Shown here piece by piece: positions 31,642 through 40,578 of a stretch of DNA of 44,655 nucleotides. Made by a program: the position numbers and the translations under genes. The stretch is from Micromonospora noduli (GTDB lineage: Bacteria > Actinomycetota > Actinomycetes > Mycobacteriales > Micromonosporaceae), in NCBI RefSeq assembly GCF_003264365.1, contig NZ_PYAK01000051.1, forward strand, positions 1 to 44,655, read 5' to 3'. Positions within the stretch are counted from its first letter, which is position 1. Every line of letters starts with the position of its first letter. The notes under the pieces are model-generated. The model saw only the letters and a list, made by a program, of their open reading frames with translations, made no database searches and was not told the DNA's origin.

Positions 31642-32804
31642 TGGTCAAGCGCAGACCCGCAATCCTGGTGCTGGAAGATGGGCGCACGTTCCCCGGCGAG
31701 GCGTACGGCAGCGTCGGAGAGACCTTCGGCGAGGCGGTCTTCAACACCGGCATGACCGGTTACCAGGAGACCCTGACCGACCCGTCCTACCACCGTCAGG
31801 TGGTGGTGCAGACCGCGCCGCACATCGGCAACACCGGCGTCAACGGCGAGGACGACGAGTCCGGTCGGATCTGGGTGGCCGGCTACGTGGTGCGCGACCC
31901 GGCCCGGATCGGCTCGAACTGGCGGGCCACCGGTGGCCTCGAGGACCGCCTCGCCACCGAGGGCGTGGTGGGCATCAGCGGGGTGGACACCCGGGCGCTG
32001 ACCCGGCACCTGCGCGAGCGGGGCGCCATGCGGGTGGGCATCTCCAGCATCGACAACGACCCGCAGAGCCTGCTGGCCCGCGTGCGCCAGGCGCCGCAGA
32101 TGGCCGGCGCGGACCTGTCCGCGGAGGTGAGCACCGCCGAGCCGTACGTCGTCGAGGCCCTGGGCGAGCACCGGTTCACAGTGGCCGCGCTGGACCTGGG
32201 CATCAAGCGCAACGTGCCGCGTCGGCTGGCCACCCGTGGGGTGACCACCCACGTGCTGCCGGCGTCGTCGAGCATCGACCAGATGCTCGCCACCGGCGCC
32301 GACGCGATCTTCCTGTCGCCCGGCCCGGGCGACCCGGCCACCGCCGACGCCCCGGTGGCGCTGGCCCGGGAGGCGCTGCGGCGGGAGGTGCCGCTGTTCG
32401 GCATCTGCTTCGGCAGCCAGATCCTCGGTCGGGCGCTCGGCTTCGGCACCTACAAGCTGGGCTACGGCCACCGGGGGATCAACCAGCCGGTGCTCGACCG
32501 GGTCACCGGCAAGGTCGAGGTGACCAGCCACAACCACGGCTTCGCCGTCGAGGTGCCCGGTGTGGGCGCCGGCGCGGTCGTCCCCGACCAGGTGATCGAC
32601 ACCGACTTCGGTGGCGTACGGGTGTCGCACGTCTGCCTCAATGACAACGTGGTCGAGGGGCTGCGGGCCGTGGACCTGCCCGCGTTCACCGTTCAGTACC
32701 ACCCGGAGGCGGCGGCCGGCCCGCACGACGCGGACTACCTCTTCGACCGATTCGCCGATCTCATCGAGGGCCGGACCCACAGCAAGGGGCGCAGCAATGC
32801 CTAA
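31641..32804 (+). CDS. carA: Carbamoyl-phosphate synthase, small (glutaminase) subunit
   Basis: Releases ammonia from glutamine for CarB; 387 residues. The N-terminal CPSase domain starts RRPAILVLEDGRTFPGEAYG. The class I amidotransferase domain has the nucleophile C256 in FGICFGSQILGRALG and the His/Glu of VQYHPEA. The position after GICFG is Ser, where enteric enzymes have His. The ATG overlaps the pyrC stop by one base; the 3' end overlaps carB by 8 bp. The in-frame extension upstream of 31641 is a shadow of pyrC. Confidence 0.97.
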   Translation: MVKRRPAILVLEDGRTFPGEAYGSVGETFGEAVFNTGMTGYQETLTDPSYHRQVVVQTAPHIGNTGVNGEDDESGRIWVAGYVVRDPARIGSNWRATGGLEDRLATEGVVGISGVDTRALTRHLRERGAMRVGISSIDNDPQSLLARVRQAPQMAGADLSAEVSTAEPYVVEALGEHRFTVAALDLGIKRNVPRRLATRGVTTHVLPASSSIDQMLATGADAIFLSPGPGDPATADAPVALAREALRREVPLFGICFGSQILGRALGFGTYKLGYGHRGINQPVLDRVTGKVEVTSHNHGFAVEVPGVGAGAVVPDQVIDTDFGGVRVSHVCLNDNVVEGLRAVDLPAFTVQYHPEAAAGPHDADYLFDRFADLIEGRTHSKGRSNA

Positions 32805-35800
32805 GCGGACCGATCTCAAGCACATCCTCGTGATCGGCTCCGGGCCGATCGTCATCGGGCAGGCCTGCGAGTTCGACTACTCCGGCACCCAGGCGTGCCG
32901 GGTGCTGCGCAGCGAGGGGATCCGGGTCAGCCTGGTCAACTCCAACCCGGCGACGATCATGACGGACCCGGAGTTCGCCGACGCGACCTACGTCGAGCCG
33001 ATCACCCCGGAGTTCGTGGAGCTGGTCATCGCCAAGGAGCGCCCGGACGCGATCCTCGCGACCCTCGGCGGGCAGACCGCGCTGAACACGGCCGTCGCCC
33101 TGCACGAGGCCGGCGTCCTGGAGAAGTACGGCGTCGAGCTGATCGGCGCGAACATCGACGCCATCAACCGGGGCGAGGACCGGCAGCTGTTCAAGGAGAT
33201 CGTGGCGAAGGCCGGCGTACGGCTGGGTGTCGACGACCCGACCGGGCTGGTGCCCCGCTCGCGGGTCTGCCACTCGATGGACGAGGTCGAGGCGACAGTC
33301 GCCGAGCTGGGCCTGCCGGTGGTGATCCGGCCGTCGTTCACAATGGGTGGCCTGGGCTCCGGCATGGCGCACAACCCGGAGGACCTGGCCCGTATCGCCG
33401 GCGACGGCCTGTCCGCCAGCCCGGTGCACGAGGTGCTCATCGAGGAGAGCGTGCTCGGCTGGAAGGAGTACGAGCTCGAGCTGATGCGCGACCGGCACGA
33501 CAACGTGGTGGTGGTCTGCTCGATCGAGAACATCGACCCGATGGGTGTGCACACCGGCGACAGCGTCACAGTGGCCCCGGCCATGACGCTCACCGACCGG
33601 GAGTACCAGCGCCTGCGTGACCTGGGCATCGCCGTGCTGCGCGAGGTCGGGGTGGACACCGGCGGCTGCAACATCCAGTTCGCGGTCAACCCGGTCGACG
33701 GCCGGATCGTCGTGATCGAGATGAACCCCCGGGTGTCGCGGTCCTCGGCGCTGGCCTCCAAGGCGACCGGCTTCCCGATCGCGAAGATCGCCGCGAAGCT
33801 GGCCATCGGCTACACCCTCGACGAGATCCCCAACGACATCACCCTGAAGACCCCGGCGGCGTTCGAGCCGACCCTGGACTACGTGGTGGTGAAGATTCCC
33901 CGGTTCGCGTTCGAGAAGTTCCCCGGCGCGGACCCGGAGCTGACCACCACGATGAAGTCGGTGGGCGAGGCCATGAGCCTGGGGCGCAACTTCACCGAGG
34001 CGCTGAACAAGGCGATGCGCTCGATGGAGACCCGATCATCTGGTTTCTGGACCACTCCGGACCCGGAGGGCGCCACCCGCTCGGACACCCTCGCCGCGCT
34101 GCGGATCCCGCACGACGGCCGGTTGTACACGGTGGAGCGGGCGCTGCGCCTCGGCGCGTCGATCGCCGAGGTCGCCGAGGCGTCCGGCGGGATCGACCCG
34201 TGGTTCCTGGACCAGATCGCCGCGCTGATCGAGCTGCGCACCGAGATCGTCGACGCGCCGGTGCTCGACGCCGACCTGCTGCGCCGCGCCAAGCGGGCCG
34301 GTCTGTCCGACCGGCAGCTCGCCGCGCTGCGCCCGGAGCTGGCCGCCGAGGACGGCGTACGGACCCTGCGCCACCGCCTGGACGTGCGCCCGGTCTACAA
34401 GACGGTGGACACCTGCGCGGCCGAGTTCGAGGCGACCACGCCGTACCACTACTCCACGTACGACCTGGAGACCGAGGTCGTGCCGTCGGACCGGCCGAAG
34501 GTGCTGATTCTGGGCTCCGGCCCGAACCGGATCGGGCAGGGCATCGAGTTCGACTACTCGTGCGTGCACGCCGTCCAGGCGTTGCGGTCGGCCGGTTACG
34601 AGACCGTCATGGTCAACTGCAACCCGGAGACGGTCTCCACCGACTACGACACCGCCGACCGGCTCTACTTCGAGCCGTTGACCTTCGAGGACGTCCTGGA
34701 GGTCTGGCACGCCGAGGACTCGTCCGGTCGCGCGGCCGGCGGGCCGGGTGTGGTCGGGGTGGTTGTCCAGCTCGGCGGGCAGACCCCGCTGGGGCTGGCG
34801 CAGCGGCTCAAGAACGCCGGTGTGCCGATCGTCGGCACCTCACCGGAGTCGATCCACCTGGCCGAGGAGCGCGGCGCGTTCGGCGCGGTGCTGGCCCGCG
34901 CCGGACTGCGCGCGCCGGCGCACGGCATGGCCACCTCGTACGACGAGGCCAAGACGATCGCCGACGAGATCGGCTACCCGGTGCTGGTCCGGCCGTCGTA
35001 CGTGCTGGGCGGTCGGGGCATGGAGATCGTCTACGACGACCCGACGCTGCGCGACTACATCGGCCGGGCCACCGACATCTCCCCGGACCACCCGGTGCTG
35101 GTGGACCGGTTCCTCGACGACGCCATCGAGATCGATGTGGACGCGCTGTGCGACGCCGACGGCGAGGTCTACATCGGCGGTGTGATGGAGCACATCGAGG
35201 AGGCGGGCATCCACTCCGGCGACTCGTCCTGCGCGCTCCCGCCGATCACGCTCGCGGGCTCGCACCTGGTCGAGGTCCGCCGCTACACCGAGGCCATCGC
35301 GCGTGGCGTCGGGGTCCGTGGCCTGCTCAACGTGCAGTACGCCCTCAAGGACGACGTGCTCTACGTGCTGGAGGCCAACCCGCGTGCGTCGCGGACCGTC
35401 CCGTTCGTCTCCAAGGCCACGGCGGTGCCGTTGGCCAAGGCGGCGGCCCGGATCGCGCTCGGGGCGAGCATCGCCGAGCTGCGGGCCGAGGGCCTGCTGC
35501 CGGCGACGGGGGACGGGGGCACGATGCCCGCCGACGCGCCGGTCGCGGTCAAGGAGGCGGTGCTGCCGTTCAAGCGTTTCCGGACCCGCGCGGGCAAGGG
35601 GATCGACTCGCTGCTCGGGCCGGAGATGAAGTCGACCGGCGAGGTGATGGGCATCGACACCAACTTCGGGCATGCCTTCGCCAAGAGCCAGTCGGCCGCG
35701 TACGGGTCGCTGCCGACCGCCGGGAAGATCTTCGTCTCGGTGGCCAACCGGGACAAGCGCGGCATGATCTTCCCGATCAAGCGGCTGGCCGATCTGGGCT

Positions 35801-36144
35801 TCGAGATCGTCGCCACCGCCGGCACGGCCGAGGTGCTGCGCCGGCACGGCATCGCCTGTGAGCAGATCCGTAAGCACTACCAGGCCGGTGCGGGCGACGA
35901 CGCGGTGTCGCTGATCGGCGGCGGCCACGTGGCGTTGGTGATCAACACGCCGCAGGGCTCGGGTGCCAGCGCCCGCTCCGACGGCTACGAGATCCGCAGC
36001 GCGGCCGTCACCGCTGACATCCCCTGCATCACCACGGTTCCCGGCGCAGCCGCGGCGGTGATGGGCATCGAGGCGCGGATCCGCGGCGACATGCAGGTCC
36101 GCCCCCTGCAGGACCTGCACGCCATCCTGCGGGCGGCCCAGTGA
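32797..36144 (+). CDS. carB: Carbamoyl-phosphate synthase, large subunit
   Basis: 1115 residues making carbamoyl phosphate for both pyrimidines and arginine. Two homologous ATP-grasp synthetase halves are visible: the first starts HILVIGSGPIVIGQACEFDYSG, the second VLILGSGPNRIGQGIEFDYS. EMNPRVSRSSALASKATGFP and EANPRASRTVPFVSKATAVP are the paired metal/ATP motifs. The C-terminal MGS-like domain (GKIFVSVANRDKRGMIFPIK to the end) is where UMP and other effectors bind in known enzymes. The ATG is inside the end of carA; the stop overlaps the pyrD GTG. Confidence 0.97.
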   Translation: MPKRTDLKHILVIGSGPIVIGQACEFDYSGTQACRVLRSEGIRVSLVNSNPATIMTDPEFADATYVEPITPEFVELVIAKERPDAILATLGGQTALNTAVALHEAGVLEKYGVELIGANIDAINRGEDRQLFKEIVAKAGVRLGVDDPTGLVPRSRVCHSMDEVEATVAELGLPVVIRPSFTMGGLGSGMAHNPEDLARIAGDGLSASPVHEVLIEESVLGWKEYELELMRDRHDNVVVVCSIENIDPMGVHTGDSVTVAPAMTLTDREYQRLRDLGIAVLREVGVDTGGCNIQFAVNPVDGRIVVIEMNPRVSRSSALASKATGFPIAKIAAKLAIGYTLDEIPNDITLKTPAAFEPTLDYVVVKIPRFAFEKFPGADPELTTTMKSVGEAMSLGRNFTEALNKAMRSMETRSSGFWTTPDPEGATRSDTLAALRIPHDGRLYTVERALRLGASIAEVAEASGGIDPWFLDQIAALIELRTEIVDAPVLDADLLRRAKRAGLSDRQLAALRPELAAEDGVRTLRHRLDVRPVYKTVDTCAAEFEATTPYHYSTYDLETEVVPSDRPKVLILGSGPNRIGQGIEFDYSCVHAVQALRSAGYETVMVNCNPETVSTDYDTADRLYFEPLTFEDVLEVWHAEDSSGRAAGGPGVVGVVVQLGGQTPLGLAQRLKNAGVPIVGTSPESIHLAEERGAFGAVLARAGLRAPAHGMATSYDEAKTIADEIGYPVLVRPSYVLGGRGMEIVYDDPTLRDYIGRATDISPDHPVLVDRFLDDAIEIDVDALCDADGEVYIGGVMEHIEEAGIHSGDSSCALPPITLAGSHLVEVRRYTEAIARGVGVRGLLNVQYALKDDVLYVLEANPRASRTVPFVSKATAVPLAKAAARIALGASIAELRAEGLLPATGDGGTMPADAPVAVKEAVLPFKRFRTRAGKGIDSLLGPEMKSTGEVMGIDTNFGHAFAKSQSAAYGSLPTAGKIFVSVANRDKRGMIFPIKRLADLGFEIVATAGTAEVLRRHGIACEQIRKHYQAGAGDDAVSLIGGGHVALVINTPQGSGASARSDGYEIRSAAVTADIPCITTVPGAAAAVMGIEARIRGDMQVRPLQDLHAILRAAQ

Positions 36145-37187
36145 CAGTGTTCGAGCAGGCGGTACGGCCGTGGTTGTTCCGGCTGGGGGGCGGGGACGCC
36201 GAGGCGGCGCACGAATGGACGCTGCGGCGGTTGGCGGCCCTGTCGCGGCGGCCGGCCGCGCTCGCCGCACTGCGGGCCCGCTATGCGGTCGACGCGCCGC
36301 GCACGGTGTTCGGGGTGCGGTTCCCCAACCCGGTCGGGTTGGCCGCCGGCATGGACAAGGACGGCGCGGCGCTGCCGGCCTGGCCGGCGCTCGGCTTCGG
36401 TTTCGTGGAGGTCGGCACTGTCACCGCGCACGCCCAGCCGGGCAACCCCCGGCCGCGGCTGTTCCGGCTGCCGGCCAGCGAGGCGGTGGTCAACCGGATG
36501 GGCTTCAACAATGCCGGGGCCGCCGCGCTGGCCGCCCGGCTGGCGGCGCTGCCGCGCCCGCTCGGGGTGCCGCTGGGCATCTCGCTGGGCAAGTCCAAGG
36601 TGACGCCGCTCGACGAGGCGGTCGAGGACTACCTCGCCTCGTACCGGGCGCTGCGCGGGCACGGCGACTACTTCGCTGTGAACGTGTCCTCACCGAACAC
36701 CCCGGGTCTGCGGTCGTTGCAGGACCGTGGCCACCTGGACGCGCTGCTCGGCGCGTTGGTGGGGGAGAAGCCGGTGCTGGTCAAGATCGCACCAGACCTG
36801 ACCGAGGCGGCGATCGCCGAGCTGCTGGAGGTCTGCCTGGCCCGGGGTGCCGCCGGGGTGATCGCCACCAACACCACGCTGTCGCGGGACGGCCTCGCCG
36901 GCGTCGACGTCGAGCGTGGCGCGCAGGCCGGTGGTCTGTCCGGTCGGCCGCTCACCGGGCGGGCCCGCGACGTGGTCGCCTTCGTCCACTCCGAGACCGG
37001 CGGCCGGCTGCCGATCATCGGCGTCGGCGGGGTGCTGGACCCGGACGACGCGGCGCGGATGTTCGACGCCGGCGCCGCCCTGGTGCAGCTCTACACCGGC
37101 TTCATCTACCGAGGACCGGCCCTGGTCCGCGCCGCCGCCCGCGCGGCGGCCGCAACGGCGGCACCGGACGCGGTCGCCGGCCGGTGA
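36141..37187 (+). CDS. pyrD: Dihydroorotate dehydrogenase (quinone), class 2
   Basis: Membrane-associated FMN enzyme oxidising dihydroorotate with quinone; 348 residues. The N-terminal helical extension (FEQAVRPWLFRLGGGDAEAAHEWTL region) marks class 2. The catalytic Ser lies in NVSSPNTPGLR; GLAAGMDKDG and GVGGV near the C-terminus hold FMN. The GTG overlaps the carB stop. It is the last tightly coupled gene; 87 bp separate it from bioA. Confidence 0.96.
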   Translation: MTVFEQAVRPWLFRLGGGDAEAAHEWTLRRLAALSRRPAALAALRARYAVDAPRTVFGVRFPNPVGLAAGMDKDGAALPAWPALGFGFVEVGTVTAHAQPGNPRPRLFRLPASEAVVNRMGFNNAGAAALAARLAALPRPLGVPLGISLGKSKVTPLDEAVEDYLASYRALRGHGDYFAVNVSSPNTPGLRSLQDRGHLDALLGALVGEKPVLVKIAPDLTEAAIAELLEVCLARGAAGVIATNTTLSRDGLAGVDVERGAQAGGLSGRPLTGRARDVVAFVHSETGGRLPIIGVGGVLDPDDAARMFDAGAALVQLYTGFIYRGPALVRAAARAAAATAAPDAVAGR

Positions 37188-37274
37188 CCGCTCCCGGTCC
37201 GGTGCTGGCCCGGAGGTTCGATCCGGCCGCAGGACGTCCGCCGTCCGGACCGCTTGAGGCGCAGAGGAGTACGC

Positions 37275-38549
37275 GTGACACCCGAGGAGATCCTGGCCGC
37301 TGACCGGGCGCACGTCTGGCACCCGTACGCCGCGCTGCCGCCGGCCAACCCGCCGTACGTGGTGCGCGGCGCCGAGGGGGTACGGCTCACCCTGGCCGAC
37401 GGGCGGGAGCTGGTGGACGGGATGTCGTCCTGGTGGGCGGCGATCCACGGGTACCGGCACCCGGTGCTGGACGCGGCGGTGACCGACCAGCTCGGCCGGA
37501 TGAGCCACGTGATGTTCGGCGGGCTCACCCACGAGCCGGCGGTGCGGCTGGCCCGGACCCTGGTCGAGCTGACCCCGGACGGCCTGGAGCACGTGTTCCT
37601 GGCCGATTCCGGCTCGGTCAGCGTCGAGGTGGCGGTGAAGATGTGCCTGCAGTACCAGCGGGCCGTCGGGCGGCCGCAGCGGCGCCGGCTGGCGACCTGG
37701 CGGGGTGGCTACCACGGCGACACGTTCCACCCGATGAGCGTCTGCGACCCGGAGGGCGGGATGCACCACCTGTGGGGCGACGTGCTGCCCCGGCAGGTGT
37801 TCGCCCCGGTGCCGCCGGGCGGCTTCACCGATCCGCCCGACGACGCGTACGTGGCGGCGCTGGTGGAGACGGTCGAGCGGCACGCCGACGAGTTGGCCGC
37901 CGTGATCGTCGAGCCCGTCGTCCAGGGCGCCGGCGGGATGCGCTTCCACCACCCGGGCTACCTGCGGGTGCTGCGCGAGGTGACCCGTGCGCACGGGATT
38001 CTGCTGATCTTCGACGAGATCGCCACCGGGTTCGGCCGTACCGGCGAGATGTTCGCCGCCGAGCACGCCGGGGTGACGCCGGACGTGCTCTGTGTGGGCA
38101 AGGCGCTGACCGGCGGGTACCTGACCCTCGCGGCGACAGTGTGCACCGCGGAGGTCGCCCGGGGCATCTCGGCGACCGGCGTGCTGGCGCACGGGCCCAC
38201 GTTCATGGGCAACCCGCTGGCCTGCGCGGTGGCGAACGCCTCCATCGGGCTGCTGCGGGCCGGAGACTGGGCCGGCCAGGTCGCCAGGGTCGGCGCCGGC
38301 CTGCGCGCCGGTCTGGAGCCCCTGCGCGGCACGCCGGGCGTGGCCGACGTACGGGTCCTCGGCGCGATCGGCGTGGTCCAGCTCGATCACGAGGTCGACC
38401 TCGGCGCGGCGACCGCGGCCGCTGTCGCCCAGGGGGTGTGGCTGCGTCCGTTCCGCGACCTGATCTACACGATGCCGCCGTACGTCACCGACGACGCCGA
38501 CCTGGCCCGGATCGCGACCGGGGTGGCGGCGGCGGTGGCGGCTGGCTGA
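37275..38549 (+). CDS. bioA: Adenosylmethionine--8-amino-7-oxononanoate aminotransferase
   Basis: PLP enzyme of biotin synthesis that makes DAPA with SAM as amino donor; 424 residues. The N-terminal HVWHPYAALPPAN is the WHPY motif of BioA; GGYHGDTFHPMSVCDP, IFDEIATGFGRTG and the PLP lysine K276 in VGKALTGGYLTLA follow the class III pattern. K276 is near E. coli K274. GAGGAG (37264-37269) precedes the GTG by 5 nt. No other biotin gene is in the window, and its place between pyrD and pyrF is unusual. A hairpin starts at the base after the stop. A different class III aminotransferase is possible but less likely. Confidence 0.9.
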   Translation: MTPEEILAADRAHVWHPYAALPPANPPYVVRGAEGVRLTLADGRELVDGMSSWWAAIHGYRHPVLDAAVTDQLGRMSHVMFGGLTHEPAVRLARTLVELTPDGLEHVFLADSGSVSVEVAVKMCLQYQRAVGRPQRRRLATWRGGYHGDTFHPMSVCDPEGGMHHLWGDVLPRQVFAPVPPGGFTDPPDDAYVAALVETVERHADELAAVIVEPVVQGAGGMRFHHPGYLRVLREVTRAHGILLIFDEIATGFGRTGEMFAAEHAGVTPDVLCVGKALTGGYLTLAATVCTAEVARGISATGVLAHGPTFMGNPLACAVANASIGLLRAGDWAGQVARVGAGLRAGLEPLRGTPGVADVRVLGAIGVVQLDHEVDLGAATAAAVAQGVWLRPFRDLIYTMPPYVTDDADLARIATGVAAAVAAG

Positions 38550-38600
38550 GTCGGCCCGGTCACCGGGTCGACGGGTTACCCGGGCGGGTCGGCCGCCCGG
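38550..38600 (+). terminator. Two tandem hairpins between bioA and pyrF
   Basis: 38550-38559 pairs with 38563-38572 (10 bp, one G-U, loop TCA). Then CCGGGCGG (38580-38587) pairs with CCGCCCGG (38593-38600) over a 5-nt loop. The first begins right after the bioA stop; the second ends 22 nt before the pyrF ATG. They could end the bioA transcript or attenuate pyrF. Confidence 0.5.
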
Positions 38601-38622
38601 ACGAGAAGAGGAGAACACTCCG

Positions 38623-39459
38623 ATGGAGAGCTTCGGTACCCGGCTGCACCGGGCGATCACCGAGCGCGGCCCGCTCTGTGTGGGCATCGACCCGCATCCC
38701 GGTCTGCTGGCTCAGTGGGGCCTCCCGGACGACGTTCAGGGGCTCGAACGCTTCAGCCGGACCGTGGTGGAAGCGCTCGGTGACCGGGTTGCGGTAGTCA
38801 AGCCTCAGTCGGCCTTTTTCGAGCGGTTCGGGTCCCGAGGTGTGGCGATTCTTGAGTCAACTATCCGACAGTTACGAGATGCCGGCTCGCTCGTTCTGCT
38901 TGACGTCAAGCGCGGCGACATCGGCTCGACGGTGAGCGCGTACGCCGCCGCGTACCTTGATCCATCCAGCCCCGTGTATGTCGACGCGGTCACCGCGAGC
39001 CCCTACCTCGGGGTCGGATCGCTGGCGCCGATGTTCGAGCTGGCCGCCGAGCACGGCGGCGGGGTGTTCGTGCTGGCCCTCACCTCCAACCCCGAGGGCG
39101 CGGCCGTGCAGCGGGCCGTCACGGCCGACGGCCGCACCGTGGCGCAAACCGTGATCGACGAGATTTCCCAGCTCAACATGGGTGCGTCCCCGCTCGGGAG
39201 CTTCGGTCTGGTGGTCGGCGCGACCATCGGTGACACCGGTCACGACCTCTCCGGTGTGGGCGGCCCACTGCTCGCTCCGGGGCTCGGCGCGCAGGGTGCC
39301 GGCGCAGCCGATCTGCGTACCGTCTTCGGTTCGAGCCTCGCCTCGGTGCTTCCGTCGTACTCCCGGGAAGTGCTCTCGGCAGGCCCCGATGTGGCCGCGC
39401 TGCGGGCCGCCGCGGACCGCGTGTTGGTCGACTGTCGGGCCGTCCTGCCTGCCCGGTGA
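38623..39459 (+). CDS. pyrF: Orotidine 5'-phosphate decarboxylase, type 2
   Basis: Makes UMP from OMP; 278 residues, the longer form common in actinobacteria. GIDPHPGLLAQWGL opens the barrel, the catalytic DVKRGDIGST has the Asp-Lys-Asp set, and APGLGAQGAG is the phosphate loop. GAGGAG near 38607 precedes the ATG. Codon 84 (38872-38874) is TTA; it is the only in-frame TTA I found in any gene called here. About 38790-38980 uses more A/T-ending codons (ATT, CTT, ACT, GAT) than the neighbours, although the protein looks intact. The stop lies inside a 9-bp hairpin (39456-39479). Confidence 0.95.
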   Translation: MESFGTRLHRAITERGPLCVGIDPHPGLLAQWGLPDDVQGLERFSRTVVEALGDRVAVVKPQSAFFERFGSRGVAILESTIRQLRDAGSLVLLDVKRGDIGSTVSAYAAAYLDPSSPVYVDAVTASPYLGVGSLAPMFELAAEHGGGVFVLALTSNPEGAAVQRAVTADGRTVAQTVIDEISQLNMGASPLGSFGLVVGATIGDTGHDLSGVGGPLLAPGLGAQGAGAADLRTVFGSSLASVLPSYSREVLSAGPDVAALRAAADRVLVDCRAVLPAR

Positions 39460-39479
39460 CTGACTGACGGGTCGGTCAC
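39456..39479 (+). terminator. Hairpin over the pyrF stop codon
   Basis: GTGACTGAC (39456-39464) pairs with GTCGGTCAC (39471-39479), with one G-U pair and a 6-nt loop; the stop TGA is in the 5' arm. The rest of the 178-bp gap to mihF, to 39637, shows no gene and should hold the mihF promoter; I cannot name a clear -35/-10 pair. Confidence 0.4.
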
Positions 39480-39637
39480 TCTACGGTGATCATGCGGCCC
39501 CCACGTTGCCGAAAGCTCCGTTGGCCGCTAGTTTTCCCCGCGCTGGGAACCATGGACCCCTTGGTTCACAGCGACACCACGTTTCACAGATGCGGCGGTG
39601 CGCCCCGCCCGCCGCGATAGGGACCTGAGGAGAACTG

Positions 39638-39955
39638 GTGCCGCTCCCGTCACTGACCCCCGAACAACGCGCTGCCGCGCTCGAGAAGGCCGCGGAGATC
39701 CGCAAGGCCCGTGCTCAGCTGAAGGAGCAGCTCAAGCAGGGCAAGACCACCCTCGGTGCCGTCCTCGAGCGGGCCGAGAACGACGACGTCGTTGGCAAGC
39801 TCAAGGTGTCGGCCGTCCTGCAGGCCATGCCGGGCATCGGCAAGATCCGGGCTACCCAGATCATGGAGAAGCTCAAGATCGCCGACAGCCGTCGCCTGCG
39901 TGGCCTCGGCGAGCAGCAGCGCAAGGCACTGCTTGGAGAGTTCGCCGCCAACTGA
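39638..39955 (+). CDS. mihF: Integration host factor, actinobacterial type (mIHF)
   Basis: 105-residue nucleoid-associated protein. An N-terminal helix (LTPEQRAAALEKAAEIRKAR) leads to a helix-two-turn-helix core with PGIGKIRATQIMEKL at 65-79, the DNA-binding element of mIHF/sIHF. It binds DNA with little sequence preference and compacts the nucleoid; in mycobacteria it is essential. TGAGGAG (39626-39632) lies 5 nt before GTG 39638. It sits between pyrF and the gmk-like gene, as usual in this order. Confidence 0.95.
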   Translation: MPLPSLTPEQRAAALEKAAEIRKARAQLKEQLKQGKTTLGAVLERAENDDVVGKLKVSAVLQAMPGIGKIRATQIMEKLKIADSRRLRGLGEQQRKALLGEFAAN

Positions 39956-39980
39956 ACCTGGCAGCGTGTAGAAACAAGCA

Positions 39981-40514
39981 GTGAGCACGGATGACGAGGC
40001 GCGCCCGGCGGCTCGGCTCACTGTCCTGGCTGGACCTTCGGGTTCCGGCAGGGAGAGTGTCGTCGAGCTCGTCCGGGCGCGTTCTCCGTCCGTGTGGATC
40101 CCGGTCGCGGCAACCACCAGGCCGCGCCGGGAGTCGGAGATCGACGGGGTGGACCGCGTCTTCCTCGCCCCCGCCGAGTTCGATCGACGGATCGTCGACG
40201 GCGAGCTGCTGGAGTGGTCCCGGATCGGTTCGCACCGCCGGGGCACCCCGTACCCCCCGCTGCGCGCCCGGCTCGACGCCGGGCAGCCGGTGCTGCTCCC
40301 GCTCGACCTGCGCGGCGTCCCACTGATCCGGGCGCGACTGCCCGATGCCCGGCTGGTGTTGCTGAGCCCACCCGGGTACGCGCCCGACGCCACGGTGGCC
40401 GCCACCGTCGAGCACGCGCTGACCCACGACCACACCGAACGGGTGGTCGAGGAGCTGGTAGGCTTACTCGGTTCTTCTTATCCGGATCCGGCCTGGTCGC
40501 GCGTGCGTGGCTGA
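39981..40514 (+). CDS. gmk: Guanylate-kinase-like protein with a degenerate active site
   Basis: 177 residues at the normal gmk position. It aligns with GMP kinase throughout: LTVLAGPSGSG, VAATTRPRR, GVDRVFL, GELLEWSRIGSHRRGTP, PVLLPLDLRGV, ARLVLLSPP. However, the P-loop reads GPSGSGRES (18-26), with Arg24 for the catalytic Lys and Glu25 for Ser/Thr. The GMP-contacting Tyr of GVDYxF is Arg59, and the Tyr of GxxYGTP is Arg. The Arg-rich lid and about 20 residues are missing. GMP kinase activity is therefore doubtful; it may be a pseudoenzyme or have a new role. The reading frame is intact and sits among essential genes, so it is not an obvious pseudogene. GTG 39981 has no clear ribosome site. 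Confidence 0.8.
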   Translation: MSTDDEARPAARLTVLAGPSGSGRESVVELVRARSPSVWIPVAATTRPRRESEIDGVDRVFLAPAEFDRRIVDGELLEWSRIGSHRRGTPYPPLRARLDAGQPVLLPLDLRGVPLIRARLPDARLVLLSPPGYAPDATVAATVEHALTHDHTERVVEELVGLLGSSYPDPAWSRVRG

Positions 40515-40578
40515 CGGTCGGCCGCCGTTGAGACTCAGCACCGCGTCCGCGCGGCTCGAAAGACGCAGAGGTTAATTC

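Noticed and set aside
39981..40514. gmk as a pseudogene
   Set aside because: The frame is complete, length is close to normal and conserved blocks outside the active site remain; loss of catalytic residues alone does not make it a pseudogene.
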